DNA of 37,446 bases, taken from JACKBJ01 sp964549495 (GTDB lineage: Bacteria; Chloroflexota; Anaerolineae; Epilineales; Epilineaceae). Shown here one piece after another: positions 25,906-33,230 of this stretch. The notes beneath the pieces are model-generated. The model saw only the letters and a program-made list of their open reading frames with translations. It was not told the origin of the DNA and searched no databases. How positions within the stretch are numbered: position 1 is the first letter of the stretch; the number at the start of each line of letters is the position of its first letter. The position numbers and the translations under genes were made by a program. The DNA lies in NCBI GenBank assembly GCA_964549495.1, contig CAZJWJ010000050.1, forward strand, positions 1-37,446, in the 5' to 3' direction.

Positions 25906-27303
25906 ATGAGCACCCATGACGCCGAAGAACAGCGACCTTGGCTCATCGCCACGGTGCGGGCCCTCGGGCTCGCCTTCATTACGCTCCTTGGATCCCTTGC
26001 GCTGTTGACGGCCCTCGGTCGGGGCTCGGCAGAGGCCCAAGGCGGCACGACGGTCAGCCTGAGCCCGACGCCGGCCTATACCGAGCCCACCCTCACCACC
26101 ACGGTCGGCATCACGATCAGCGACGTGATCTCCCTCTACGGCGTCGACGTCCGCCTGGCCTTCGACCCGGATGTCGTCGAGGTCGAAGACAGCGATGCCG
26201 GCAGAGCCGGCGTGCAGATCCGGACCCTCTCGGGCCTGCTCTCGCCGGACTTGGTCATCTTGAACACGGTCGACAACGCCACCGGCACCATCCTCTTCGC
26301 CGTCACGCAGATCAGCCCGACGATGGCGGTTACGGGCAGCGGTCTGGTGGCCGAGATCGTCTTCGAGGGCGTCCAGGCCGGGAGCACGCCGATTTCCATC
26401 ACCTACCAGAAGCTGGTGCGTCGCGACGGCACGACGATCCCGACAACGCCCGAGGACGGCGAGCTCTTCGTCGGCCCTTCCGTGCCCGAGCTGTCGATCG
26501 AAGCCCTGAACGACAGCACGGCTCGGCTGAGTTGGACGGAGTCCGTGGGCGCGACCAGCTACGAGCTGTTTCGGGACACGGATCCCTACTTCATCCCGAC
26601 GGGCACCGTGCTGATCAGCCAGACGCTGCTCAGCTACGATGATTCGAGCGCCTTGGGAGACGCCGAAGACAACCATGCCTATGTCGTCAAAGCCGTGAGC
26701 GCCAGCGGTATGCGCAGCGCCCCATCCAACCGGGTGGGGGAGTTCGAGACGGCGCTGAGTGCAGGCGACGTGGGTGGCGACCGGCGCTACAACCTCATCG
26801 GCATGCCCCTGGTCACCGATGCCGTTGGCAACGCCGACGACCTGGCCGATCGTGTCGGCAGCGGTGTCTACAACGTGCTGCGCTACGTGGCGACCACACA
26901 GAGCGTCGAGTTCTGGCTTCCCGGTTTGGAGATCGGCAGCAACTTCCCGCTCGCCACCGGCGACACGGCCTATCTCCATCTCGACGAGAACGCGCCGCCG
27001 CGCCTGGCGCTCACCGGTGGCATCCCCGCGCCGGGAAGCGTCCAGCATGCCCTGACGCCTGCGGATCCGGGCGCATCCTGTGCCTACAATTTCGTCACCC
27101 TGCCCCTCGATCGCGACGACCTGACGACCGCCGAAGCGCTGGCCGCCGACATCGGGGGCGTCTACATGGTCCTGCGCTACGACGCGCCGACGCAGGGCAT
27201 CACCTTCCGTGTCATCGGCCTGACCGGCGAGAATTTCTCCGTTTATCCAGGGCGTCCTTACATCCTCTGCCTGACGGAGTCGGCACCGACATCGTGGCCA
27301 TGA
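25906..27303 (+). CDS. Secreted cohesin + FN3-like protein with tandem C-terminal repeat domain (paralogue)
   Basis: A 465-residue protein. ATG 25906 has AGGAGG about 9 nt upstream. The signal segment is ALGLAFITLLGSLALLTAL with a cut near AEAQGG. Cohesin domain: VISLYGVDVRLAFDPDVVEV, DNATGTILFAVTQISP, KLVRRDGTTIP. The FN3-like domain has STARLSWTESVGATSYELF and shares the odd DPYFIPTGT element with the gene at 22004. Two C-terminal repeats follow: YNLIGMPL...DDLADRVGSGVYNVLRY...VEFWLPGLEIGSNF and YNFVTLPL...EALAADIGGVYMVLRY. It ends in PTSWP, close to its paralogue's TWPPSP. The stop overlaps the start of the peptidase gene (ATGA), which argues that the two products are made together. Confidence 0.86.
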   Translation: MSTHDAEEQRPWLIATVRALGLAFITLLGSLALLTALGRGSAEAQGGTTVSLSPTPAYTEPTLTTTVGITISDVISLYGVDVRLAFDPDVVEVEDSDAGRAGVQIRTLSGLLSPDLVILNTVDNATGTILFAVTQISPTMAVTGSGLVAEIVFEGVQAGSTPISITYQKLVRRDGTTIPTTPEDGELFVGPSVPELSIEALNDSTARLSWTESVGATSYELFRDTDPYFIPTGTVLISQTLLSYDDSSALGDAEDNHAYVVKAVSASGMRSAPSNRVGEFETALSAGDVGGDRRYNLIGMPLVTDAVGNADDLADRVGSGVYNVLRYVATTQSVEFWLPGLEIGSNFPLATGDTAYLHLDENAPPRLALTGGIPAPGSVQHALTPADPGASCAYNFVTLPLDRDDLTTAEALAADIGGVYMVLRYDAPTQGITFRVIGLTGENFSVYPGRPYILCLTESAPTSWP

Positions 27304-30300
27304 GGGACGAGGGTCTCGCGCCATTCGGGCGGTGGGAGCGGATGTCCGGTCTCGCTTCGCTCCGAGTGATCTGCGTGCTCGTCTTGATTCCCCTCGTTTG
27401 GGGCCTGCTGCGCGACGCTGAGATCGAGTCCCAGACGACCGCGGATTGGAGCGTCGGTCCCGCGGATGACAGTTTCGTGCGCGTGAGCGAGCCCGAGGCC
27501 AACTTCGACGAGCATCCCCAGACGATCTCGGTCACCGCCGAGGGCTTTCCCGCCGGCGCGCCGGAAGACATCGGCTACCTGCGCTTCGATCTCCGGGTGA
27601 TCAGCGGCACCCTGTCCGGCGCCCGCCTGCGCCTCTACGATCGCGCCTCCCCCGGGCCCGGGGTCACGGTCGGCCTGGCGAGTACCAGCCACGATGACTG
27701 GAATGGCGCCATGAACGGCCTGGGCGACGAACGGGACCTGAGCCTCTCGGTCGCGCCGCCCTTCGATCGGTGGCTCGACGAGCAATCGGGTTCGCTTTCG
27801 CCCGCTTGGATGGTCTTCGAGTCGCCGGCGCTGCTGACCTTTCTCCAGGAGCAGATCGATGGAGATGGTCTGGCCACCTTCCGCCTCGAGACGCGCTCCT
27901 CCGGCTTGGCCGACCTGAGCTTTTTCGAGGACTCAGAGAACGGCGGCACCACCGGCAACCCACCGGTCCTAGAGCTCGACGGCATCAGCCCCCCGCCGGC
28001 CACGGCGACGAGAACGGTCACCACGACCGCGACGAGCACGGCGACGGCGACCCGCACGGCGACCGTGACGCGCACGGCGACATCGACCACCACCGCGACG
28101 GTGACCCGCACGGCGACCGTGACGCGCACCGCGACCGTGACGCGCACCGCGACGTCAACCACCACCGCGACCGCGGCACCGACGGCCGCGTTGACACCGA
28201 CGGCATCGGGCGTGGCGACCGCGACCGCCGCGAGCACGGGGACCCCGAGCACCTCCACCACCACGCCAACGCCGGGCGCAAGCGGGACGATCACCGCCAC
28301 GGCGACGATGTCTGGAATGGCCGGAACGCCGTCAGCGACGGCTCTCTCGGGCGCCAGCCCTGCACCGACCGGCGACGGAACGCCCACCGCGACCGGCACG
28401 CTCCCCACAGCCACGGGATCGGCTACGCTCGATCCCGGCGCGAGCCCGAGCCCCGAGGCGAGCGTCTCGGCGACGGTGACCGGTCCCGTGACCGCCACGG
28501 CCACTTCCGCCACGGGCTCGCCCACGTCCAGCGGCACCAGCGGCACGCCCATCCTCACCACCACACCGGCTTCCCAGACAACGCCAACAGCGCCCACGAC
28601 GCCGACGTCGTCCACGCCCCCCAGCATCCCGGGCGCCACGGCAACCCCTGATGGAACCACGGCGCCTCCGGGTACCGCGACCGAAGCGGTCCCGAACCCC
28701 ACCGCGCATCATGGCGCGACGCCCACGGCGACCCTGGCCGGCACCGACGCGACCGGTGGCCCGTCGACGATCCACCTGCCCTTCATCTTGATGCGCCGCA
28801 GCTTCGCCCTGGCCGCGTCGGGTGAGCGGTTGGGCAAGCTTCCGGGGCTGCAGCGGCGTGCCTCGAGCCCGAGTCGAAGCGTCGCGATTCAGCAGGAAGA
28901 TGCCGCAGAGGGCCCCGCGTGGTCCAATCCGCAGGCGCTCGAGGTGATCGTGGACCGGGACGGTCCCGTCGCCATCGCCGGCCAGGACCTGGCGGCGGCG
29001 GGCTGGTCCCTGGACGAGATCGAGCCTCGGTCCATCTCCCTGAGCGAGCGGGGGGAACCCCGCCCGCTGTGGGTCGAGGACGGCGACGACGGGCGCCTCG
29101 ATCCCGAGGATCGGTTGTGGTTCTACGGGCGAGCCATGGATGGCGAGTACACCCGCGAGCGGGTCTATTGGTTGCGTCTCCAGCCCCGACAAGCGCCGCC
29201 CGACCGTAGGGTCGATCCGCCGGTGGCCCCTATCAGCGCGGGCACCTACACCGCAACGATGCGTTGGGAGGAGGACACCAAATATGTGGCTTCGCAGCCG
29301 GCGGATGAAGGCGACGACCGGTGGATGTGGGGCGAGGTCATCAGCGCGCCGGCCACCCGCACCTTGGAACTGCACCTACCCTCCAATACAGCGAGCATGC
29401 CTGGCCGGCTGAGCGTGGCGCTGCAGGGTTACACGGATGACGCCCGAGTCGTGGGGGATCATCACGTGCAGCTGATCTGGGATGGGGTCACGGTCGCCGA
29501 CCACGTATTCGAGGGTCGGGGTGTCCATCGGGTGGTTGCGGCGATCGACGAGACGCTCCTATCACCCGGCGACCATCGCCTGCAGCTGATCAGCCTCGGA
29601 GACACCGGTGCCTCGGTGGACTCGTTCTTCCTCGATCATGTCGTGCTCGAGTCCGGTGCGCGCACCGAGCTGGTCGACGGCCACGTCCTGTTCCGCCCAC
29701 CCGCAGATGCGCGGTCCGGGGAACTCGCCGACTATGCGCTGAGCGGCTTGGCGGACATGCGAGAGGTGCGGGTTTGGGACCTGAGCGACCCGGACCAGCC
29801 CATCGCCCTGAGTGGTCTCGAAGTCGCAAGCGACGATGACGGACGCTCGCGGCTCCAATTCACGGACCTCGTGAGCGCGGAGCGCAGCTACGTGGCCTTC
29901 CACCCCAGCGCGGCGCGAGGCCCTGCGCGCATCGAGCGGAACCGAGCCTCGAACTGGCACGAGCCGGACAGGGGAGCGGACTGGATCGCCATCAGCCATG
30001 GTGACTTCCTGCCCGAGGTCGAGCGGCTGGCCGCGCATCGTCGAGCGCAGGGCTGGCGTACGGCCGTGGTCGATGTCGCCGATGTCTACGACGAGTTCTC
30101 CCACGGCGTCTACGACCCGGCGTCGATCCGGGACTTCGTCGAACATGCCTGGCGCGAGTGGCCCCGTCCAGCTCCGCGCTTCCTGCTCTTGGTGGGTTCG
30201 GCCACCTTGGACCATCGGGGAGGCTACGGGCCGCCGACGCGCCGCTACCTTCCCGCGCCGAGGGTGGAGATCACCCCGGGTGGGCAACTGGCCACGGTCA

Positions 30301-31133
30301 CCAGCGATGCTTGGTACGCCTTACTGGAGGGGGACGATCCGGTCCCCGAACTCGGCGTCGGGAGGCTGCCGGTCAGCACGGTCCGCGAAGCCCGCATCGT
30401 GATCGACAAGATCGTGGACTACGAGACGCGAGCGGAGGGCGATGCGCCCCAGGACTGGCGCCGGACGACGCTGTGGGTGGCCGATGACGAGTCCTCGGCC
30501 TTCGAGTCCCTGAACACCCGGTTGATCGATGTGCTTCCGCCCGAGCACCGGGCTCGGCGCTTCGATGCGAGGCATTACGATCGCGAGCGAGACCTGAGCG
30601 CGGATCTGCGTGCGGCGATCGAGGAGGGTGCGTTGGGTATTCACTACACGGGTCACGGCAACGTGGGCCTGTGGAGTCCGTGGCCGGGCGGCGGAACGAT
30701 CTTCGCCAATCGGGACATCGTGCAGCTCCGCAACGCCCACGCTTTGCCGGTGTTGACATCGGCCACTTGCATGAACGGCTTCATCGACAATCCGGTCCAG
30801 CCGATCTCCATGGCCGAGTTGTGGCTGACCCAGGAGGGCGGTGGCGGCATCGCCGCATGGGCACCCTCCGGCTTCACCGGCATCTCGGTGCAGGACACCC
30901 TGCTGGGCACCTTCTATGCCGGCCTGCACGACGATCGCCGGCGGCCCCTCGGCGACCTCACGCGCGAGGCATCCCGGGCGGCCTGGTCCGAATGGCCCGA
31001 GGGCGAGGACACCATTCGGATGTTCCTGCTGGTCGGGGACCCCGCGACCGTGGTGACATCCGACCCCGATTCCGTCCTGAACCCGGGCGTCGACGTGTAC
31101 CTGCCTTTCCTCGGTGCCGGGGACTCGTCGTAA
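27300..31133 (+). CDS. Secreted DNRLRE protein with Thr-rich stalk and C25 (gingipain-type) cysteine peptidase
   Basis: A 1277-residue exported protein. ATG 27300 overlaps the previous stop (ATGA). The signal/anchor segment is LRVICVLVLIPLVWGLL. A DNRLRE domain (about 45-225; DDSFVRVSEPEANFDEHPQT) parallels the gene at 23499. A 260-residue Thr/Ala/Pro stalk follows, then the tag IHLPFILMRR (491-500). Residues about 530-890 are the beta-rich N-domain usual ahead of C25 peptidases (GQDLAAAGWSLDEI; EDRLWFYG). The peptidase domain runs from about 895 to 1262, with catalytic His1119 in HYTGHGNVG and Cys1157 in TSATCMNGF, 38 residues apart, as expected for the family. The chain ends with VYLPFLGAGDSS. 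No type IX secretion C-terminal domain is present. It may mature or trim the cohesin/dockerin proteins; that role is inferred from context only. Confidence 0.9.
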   Translation: MRDEGLAPFGRWERMSGLASLRVICVLVLIPLVWGLLRDAEIESQTTADWSVGPADDSFVRVSEPEANFDEHPQTISVTAEGFPAGAPEDIGYLRFDLRVISGTLSGARLRLYDRASPGPGVTVGLASTSHDDWNGAMNGLGDERDLSLSVAPPFDRWLDEQSGSLSPAWMVFESPALLTFLQEQIDGDGLATFRLETRSSGLADLSFFEDSENGGTTGNPPVLELDGISPPPATATRTVTTTATSTATATRTATVTRTATSTTTATVTRTATVTRTATVTRTATSTTTATAAPTAALTPTASGVATATAASTGTPSTSTTTPTPGASGTITATATMSGMAGTPSATALSGASPAPTGDGTPTATGTLPTATGSATLDPGASPSPEASVSATVTGPVTATATSATGSPTSSGTSGTPILTTTPASQTTPTAPTTPTSSTPPSIPGATATPDGTTAPPGTATEAVPNPTAHHGATPTATLAGTDATGGPSTIHLPFILMRRSFALAASGERLGKLPGLQRRASSPSRSVAIQQEDAAEGPAWSNPQALEVIVDRDGPVAIAGQDLAAAGWSLDEIEPRSISLSERGEPRPLWVEDGDDGRLDPEDRLWFYGRAMDGEYTRERVYWLRLQPRQAPPDRRVDPPVAPISAGTYTATMRWEEDTKYVASQPADEGDDRWMWGEVISAPATRTLELHLPSNTASMPGRLSVALQGYTDDARVVGDHHVQLIWDGVTVADHVFEGRGVHRVVAAIDETLLSPGDHRLQLISLGDTGASVDSFFLDHVVLESGARTELVDGHVLFRPPADARSGELADYALSGLADMREVRVWDLSDPDQPIALSGLEVASDDDGRSRLQFTDLVSAERSYVAFHPSAARGPARIERNRASNWHEPDRGADWIAISHGDFLPEVERLAAHRRAQGWRTAVVDVADVYDEFSHGVYDPASIRDFVEHAWREWPRPAPRFLLLVGSATLDHRGGYGPPTRRYLPAPRVEITPGGQLATVTSDAWYALLEGDDPVPELGVGRLPVSTVREARIVIDKIVDYETRAEGDAPQDWRRTTLWVADDESSAFESLNTRLIDVLPPEHRARRFDARHYDRERDLSADLRAAIEEGALGIHYTGHGNVGLWSPWPGGGTIFANRDIVQLRNAHALPVLTSATCMNGFIDNPVQPISMAELWLTQEGGGGIAAWAPSGFTGISVQDTLLGTFYAGLHDDRRRPLGDLTREASRAAWSEWPEGEDTIRMFLLVGDPATVVTSDPDSVLNPGVDVYLPFLGAGDSS
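28002..28185 (+). repeat. Short tandem repeats coding a Thr/Ala/Arg stalk
   Basis: Imperfect 18-bp units around ACGGCGACCGTGACGCGC are repeated, coding RTATVT-like hexapeptides inside the peptidase gene. Lengths of such tracts vary easily by slippage. The translated region is likely an extended, possibly glycosylated, stalk. Confidence 0.8.
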
Positions 31134-31138
31134 GCCCG

Positions 31139-31180
31139 ATCTACCAGGCCATCGTGGACCTGATCCCTTGCGGGTCCTAA
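31139..31180 (+). pseudogene. Fossil 3' end of a vWA-protein gene
   Basis: Fourteen codons, IYQAIVDLIPCGS plus TAA, match the final codons of the vWA gene (13317-13358, IYEAIVDLIPCGS plus TGA). Differences are one Glu/Gln change, two silent third-position changes and TGA/TAA. No vWA sequence precedes it: it begins 5 nt after the peptidase stop and is in a different frame from the peptidase. It is a remnant of a paralogue lost by deletion or rearrangement. Confidence 0.8.
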
Positions 31181-31273
31181 ACTTCTCCTTGCCACGACGG
31201 CAACCGGTTGTCGGCCGGATCGTCGCGCCCTCTTGGCGATGCGCGGGAGGGCGCCGGCAGGGGAGTCAGCCCA

Positions 31274-31822
31274 ATGGAAGATCGTCCGACGTCGGGCCTC
31301 GAGATCCGTCCGCTGGGGGAAACCGAGGTCGAGCCTTACCGTGACATCCGCTTGCGGATGCTGCGCGAACACCCGGAGTCCTTCGGCGCCTCTGCCGATG
31401 ACTTCGAGCGCGAGGCAGACGAGGTCTACCGCCAGCGCTACCGCGAGCGGACCGAGCGCGAGTCGAACTTCATCCTGGGGGCCTTCCTGGACGGCGCGCT
31501 GGTCGGCACGGCCGGCATCTTCCGCAAATCTGGCCCCAAGGAGGCCCACAAGGCCGTGCTCTGGGGCATGTACGTGGCCCCCGAGGCCCGCGGCCGCGGC
31601 ATCGGCCGGAGCCTGGTCGAGCGCGCGGTGGCCCTCGCCGCCGAATCGATGCGCGGGCTGGAGCAGGTCCAGCTCTGCGTGGTCACGGCCAACGAGCCGG
31701 CCTGCCAGCTCTACGAGACCAGCGGCTTCCAGACCTACGGCCTCGAGCGCGAGGCCCTCAAGCTCGACGGCCGGAGCCTGGACGAGCGCCACATGGTGCG
31801 CTTCCTGGAGCGGCCGGCGTGA
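31274..31822 (+). CDS. GNAT-family N-acetyltransferase
   Basis: A 182-residue acetyl-CoA-dependent acetyltransferase. ATG 31274 has GGGGAG 8 nt upstream. The acetyl-CoA binding motif is seen at MYVAPEARGRGIGRSLVE, with the preceding strand KAVLWGM and the later CVVTANEPACQLYETSGF, typical of RimI/PhnO-like members. The first part (RDIRLRMLREHPESFGAS) matches the subgroup whose members often act on small amines or antibiotics, but the substrate cannot be told. The stop overlaps the start of the following small gene as GTGA. Gene style returns here to ordinary cytoplasmic proteins after the surface island. Confidence 0.92.
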   Translation: MEDRPTSGLEIRPLGETEVEPYRDIRLRMLREHPESFGASADDFEREADEVYRQRYRERTERESNFILGAFLDGALVGTAGIFRKSGPKEAHKAVLWGMYVAPEARGRGIGRSLVERAVALAAESMRGLEQVQLCVVTANEPACQLYETSGFQTYGLEREALKLDGRSLDERHMVRFLERPA

Positions 31823-32115
31823 GTCCAAGCTCTGAGATTCCAGCCAGTCTCGCTCCCTTCTTCCAGGAGTATCGCTTCGAGACGCTGGACCGAGTTCGGC
31901 ACGGAGAGTTGATCATCGAGCGTGTGCTCAACTTCGGGACACGGGCGGAGGTGCGGTGGTTGATCGCAGTCTACGGCTTGGATACGATCCGTACTTGGCT
32001 CGAATCGCCCGGCTTGCGTAGACTCGCGCGCCGCCGTCGAGTACTGTGGTTCACGATCTTCGACATCGACGAATCAAAGGTCGATCTCCGATCGACGGGG
32101 ATTTGGCTGCACTAG
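31819..32115 (+). CDS. DUF6922-type small protein
   Basis: A 98-residue protein starting at GTG 31819 within the acetyltransferase stop (GTGA). The pattern IPASLAPFFQEYRFETLD, RHGELIIERVLNFGTRAEVRWL, then a basic RRLARRRRVLWF fits the DUF6922 family, which I recall as often encoded just ahead of AbiEii-type nucleotidyltransferase toxins and therefore as a possible antitoxin part. No such toxin is present; the next gene runs the other way and overlaps this one tail to tail. The last 20 residues after LWFTIFDID look unlike the family, suggesting a replaced end. Confidence 0.65.
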   Translation: MSPSSEIPASLAPFFQEYRFETLDRVRHGELIIERVLNFGTRAEVRWLIAVYGLDTIRTWLESPGLRRLARRRRVLWFTIFDIDESKVDLRSTGIWLH

Positions 32116-32918
32116 GCGACCCGCGATGCGCTCAGGATGTGGGCCGAGGTCTCGAAGCGCATGCGGCCGTCCGCGCCCACGAAGTCACCGAGCAGCTCCT
32201 CGGCTTCGGCCAGGATGCGCTGGTTCAGCGCGTCGTCGAGCTCGATGCCGAAGAGGGGCAGCCAGCCGTAGAGGTCGGCCTCGACCATGCTGCGGACGCT
32301 GGGGAAGCCGCCGATGCCGCTGCGCGTCTCGGCGTGGACCGGGGTGAGGCCGGCCGATTCGAAGGACGCGACCAAGGCCGACCGATCGCCCAGGCGGAAG
32401 GGAATGCGCACCGCATCGGCGGCGGCCGGGCCGGCCAGTCGCTCGAGCAGGTCGACCTCGGCGGCATAGGCGGGGTTCGCCTCCAGCCCATCCCAGACGG
32501 CCACCACGGCCCGGCCGCCGGGCGATAGCACCCGGCGCATCTCGGAGAGGGCGCGGTCGGGGTCCTCGAAGAACATCATCCCGAACTGGCTGACCATCAC
32601 ATCTTGGGATTCATCCTCCAGCGGCAGGTCTTCGGCCTTGCCCTGCCGCCAATCGACGTCGGGCGTCAGCCGTTCCGCGACCGTCAGCATGCCGGGCAAG
32701 AGATCCACGCCGGTCACGCGACCCGTCGGCCCGACCCGCGCGAGCGCGTTGCGCGCCAGGATGCCGGTGCCGCAGGCGACGTCCAGCACCCGATGGCCGC
32801 TCTCGATCCCGGCGCTGTCGAGCACGGGATCTACCCAACATTCCATCAGGCCGGGTACCAGCAGGGCCTCGTAGCCTTCGGCGGCTCGAACTTCTTCGGC
32901 GCTCGGATCAACAGACAT
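32112..32918 (-). CDS. Class I SAM-dependent methyltransferase (UbiE-like)
   Basis: A 268-residue methyltransferase. The start at 32918 is chosen because a perfect AGGAGGT lies 8 nt upstream; longer starts would bury it. Motif I DVACGTG is at 46-52, followed by VTGVDLLPGML, the PL(x)DES-D motif and RVLSPGGRAVVAVWD. The order and spacing match the Methyltransf_11/25 group, which acts on quinones, sterols or secondary metabolites. The C-terminal part (helical, ELDDALNQRILAEAEELL) is a typical cap. It ends tail to tail with the DUF6922 gene: the four bases CTAG at 32112-32115 supply a TAG stop on each strand. Confidence 0.9.
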   Translation of the reverse strand: MSVDPSAEEVRAAEGYEALLVPGLMECWVDPVLDSAGIESGHRVLDVACGTGILARNALARVGPTGRVTGVDLLPGMLTVAERLTPDVDWRQGKAEDLPLEDESQDVMVSQFGMMFFEDPDRALSEMRRVLSPGGRAVVAVWDGLEANPAYAAEVDLLERLAGPAAADAVRIPFRLGDRSALVASFESAGLTPVHAETRSGIGGFPSVRSMVEADLYGWLPLFGIELDDALNQRILAEAEELLGDFVGADGRMRFETSAHILSASRVA

Positions 32919-32999
32919 TCGGTTTACCTCCTGGCCCCCCAGCGTGGACGTTGGCAGGCCGGTGGCGGCTGCCATCCCGCTAGATTCCTCGGCTAGACT

Positions 33000-33166
33000 C
33001 TAGTGCACCGCCGCAGTGAATCCTAGGGGCTCGACCGCCGCTGCATCCGCTCCAGCGGCCCGCTGCTCCTCGGCAATGGCGCTGCCATTCCCTCGTCGCA
33101 TCGAACCACTGGAGCGGCGCATCGACGGTCTCGCTACCCCTAGCATTCACTGCGACGGTGCACTAG
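33000..33166. mobile_element. MITE-like fold-back element with 30-bp terminal inverted repeats
   Basis: The only gene-free stretch over 300 bp (32919-33230) is mostly this element. Its ends (33000-33029 and 33137-33166) are inverted repeats matching at 28 of 30 positions, each starting CTAGTGCACCG. A second imperfect pair follows inward (around 33033-33058 and 33108-33132, sharing CCGCTCCAG), so the strand could fold into a long hairpin with a loop near 33060-33105. CTAG at both tips fits TA target duplication, as in IS630/Tc1-mariner derived elements. It has no coding capacity. Confidence 0.75.
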
Positions 33167-33230
33167 GCTAGGCCAAGTCCGGTGGGGCTTCAAGGCGAGC
33201 CCGACCTTCCAAGCGGTCATGGAGGTTCCG

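Noticed and set aside
24712..27324. 870-codon minus-strand frame opposite the cohesin genes
   Set aside because: Arg/Ala/Gly-rich without any domain; the plus strand has two cohesin genes with signal peptides and ribosome sites.
28002..28185. Possible CRISPR-like array
   Set aside because: Repeat units are contiguous without spacers and code for a Thr-rich stalk in frame.
13503..31133. Cellulosome
   Set aside because: Cohesins and dockerins are present, but no glycoside hydrolase, cellulose-binding module or multi-cohesin scaffoldin is seen.
27300..31133. Type IX secretion cargo
   Set aside because: The peptidase ends in a Leu-Pro tag, with no type IX C-terminal sorting domain and no secretion genes nearby.
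13359..31138. Integrase-borne genomic island
   Set aside because: The flanking repeats are suggestive, but no integrase, transposase or recombinase is coded inside, and the repeats differ at silent sites.
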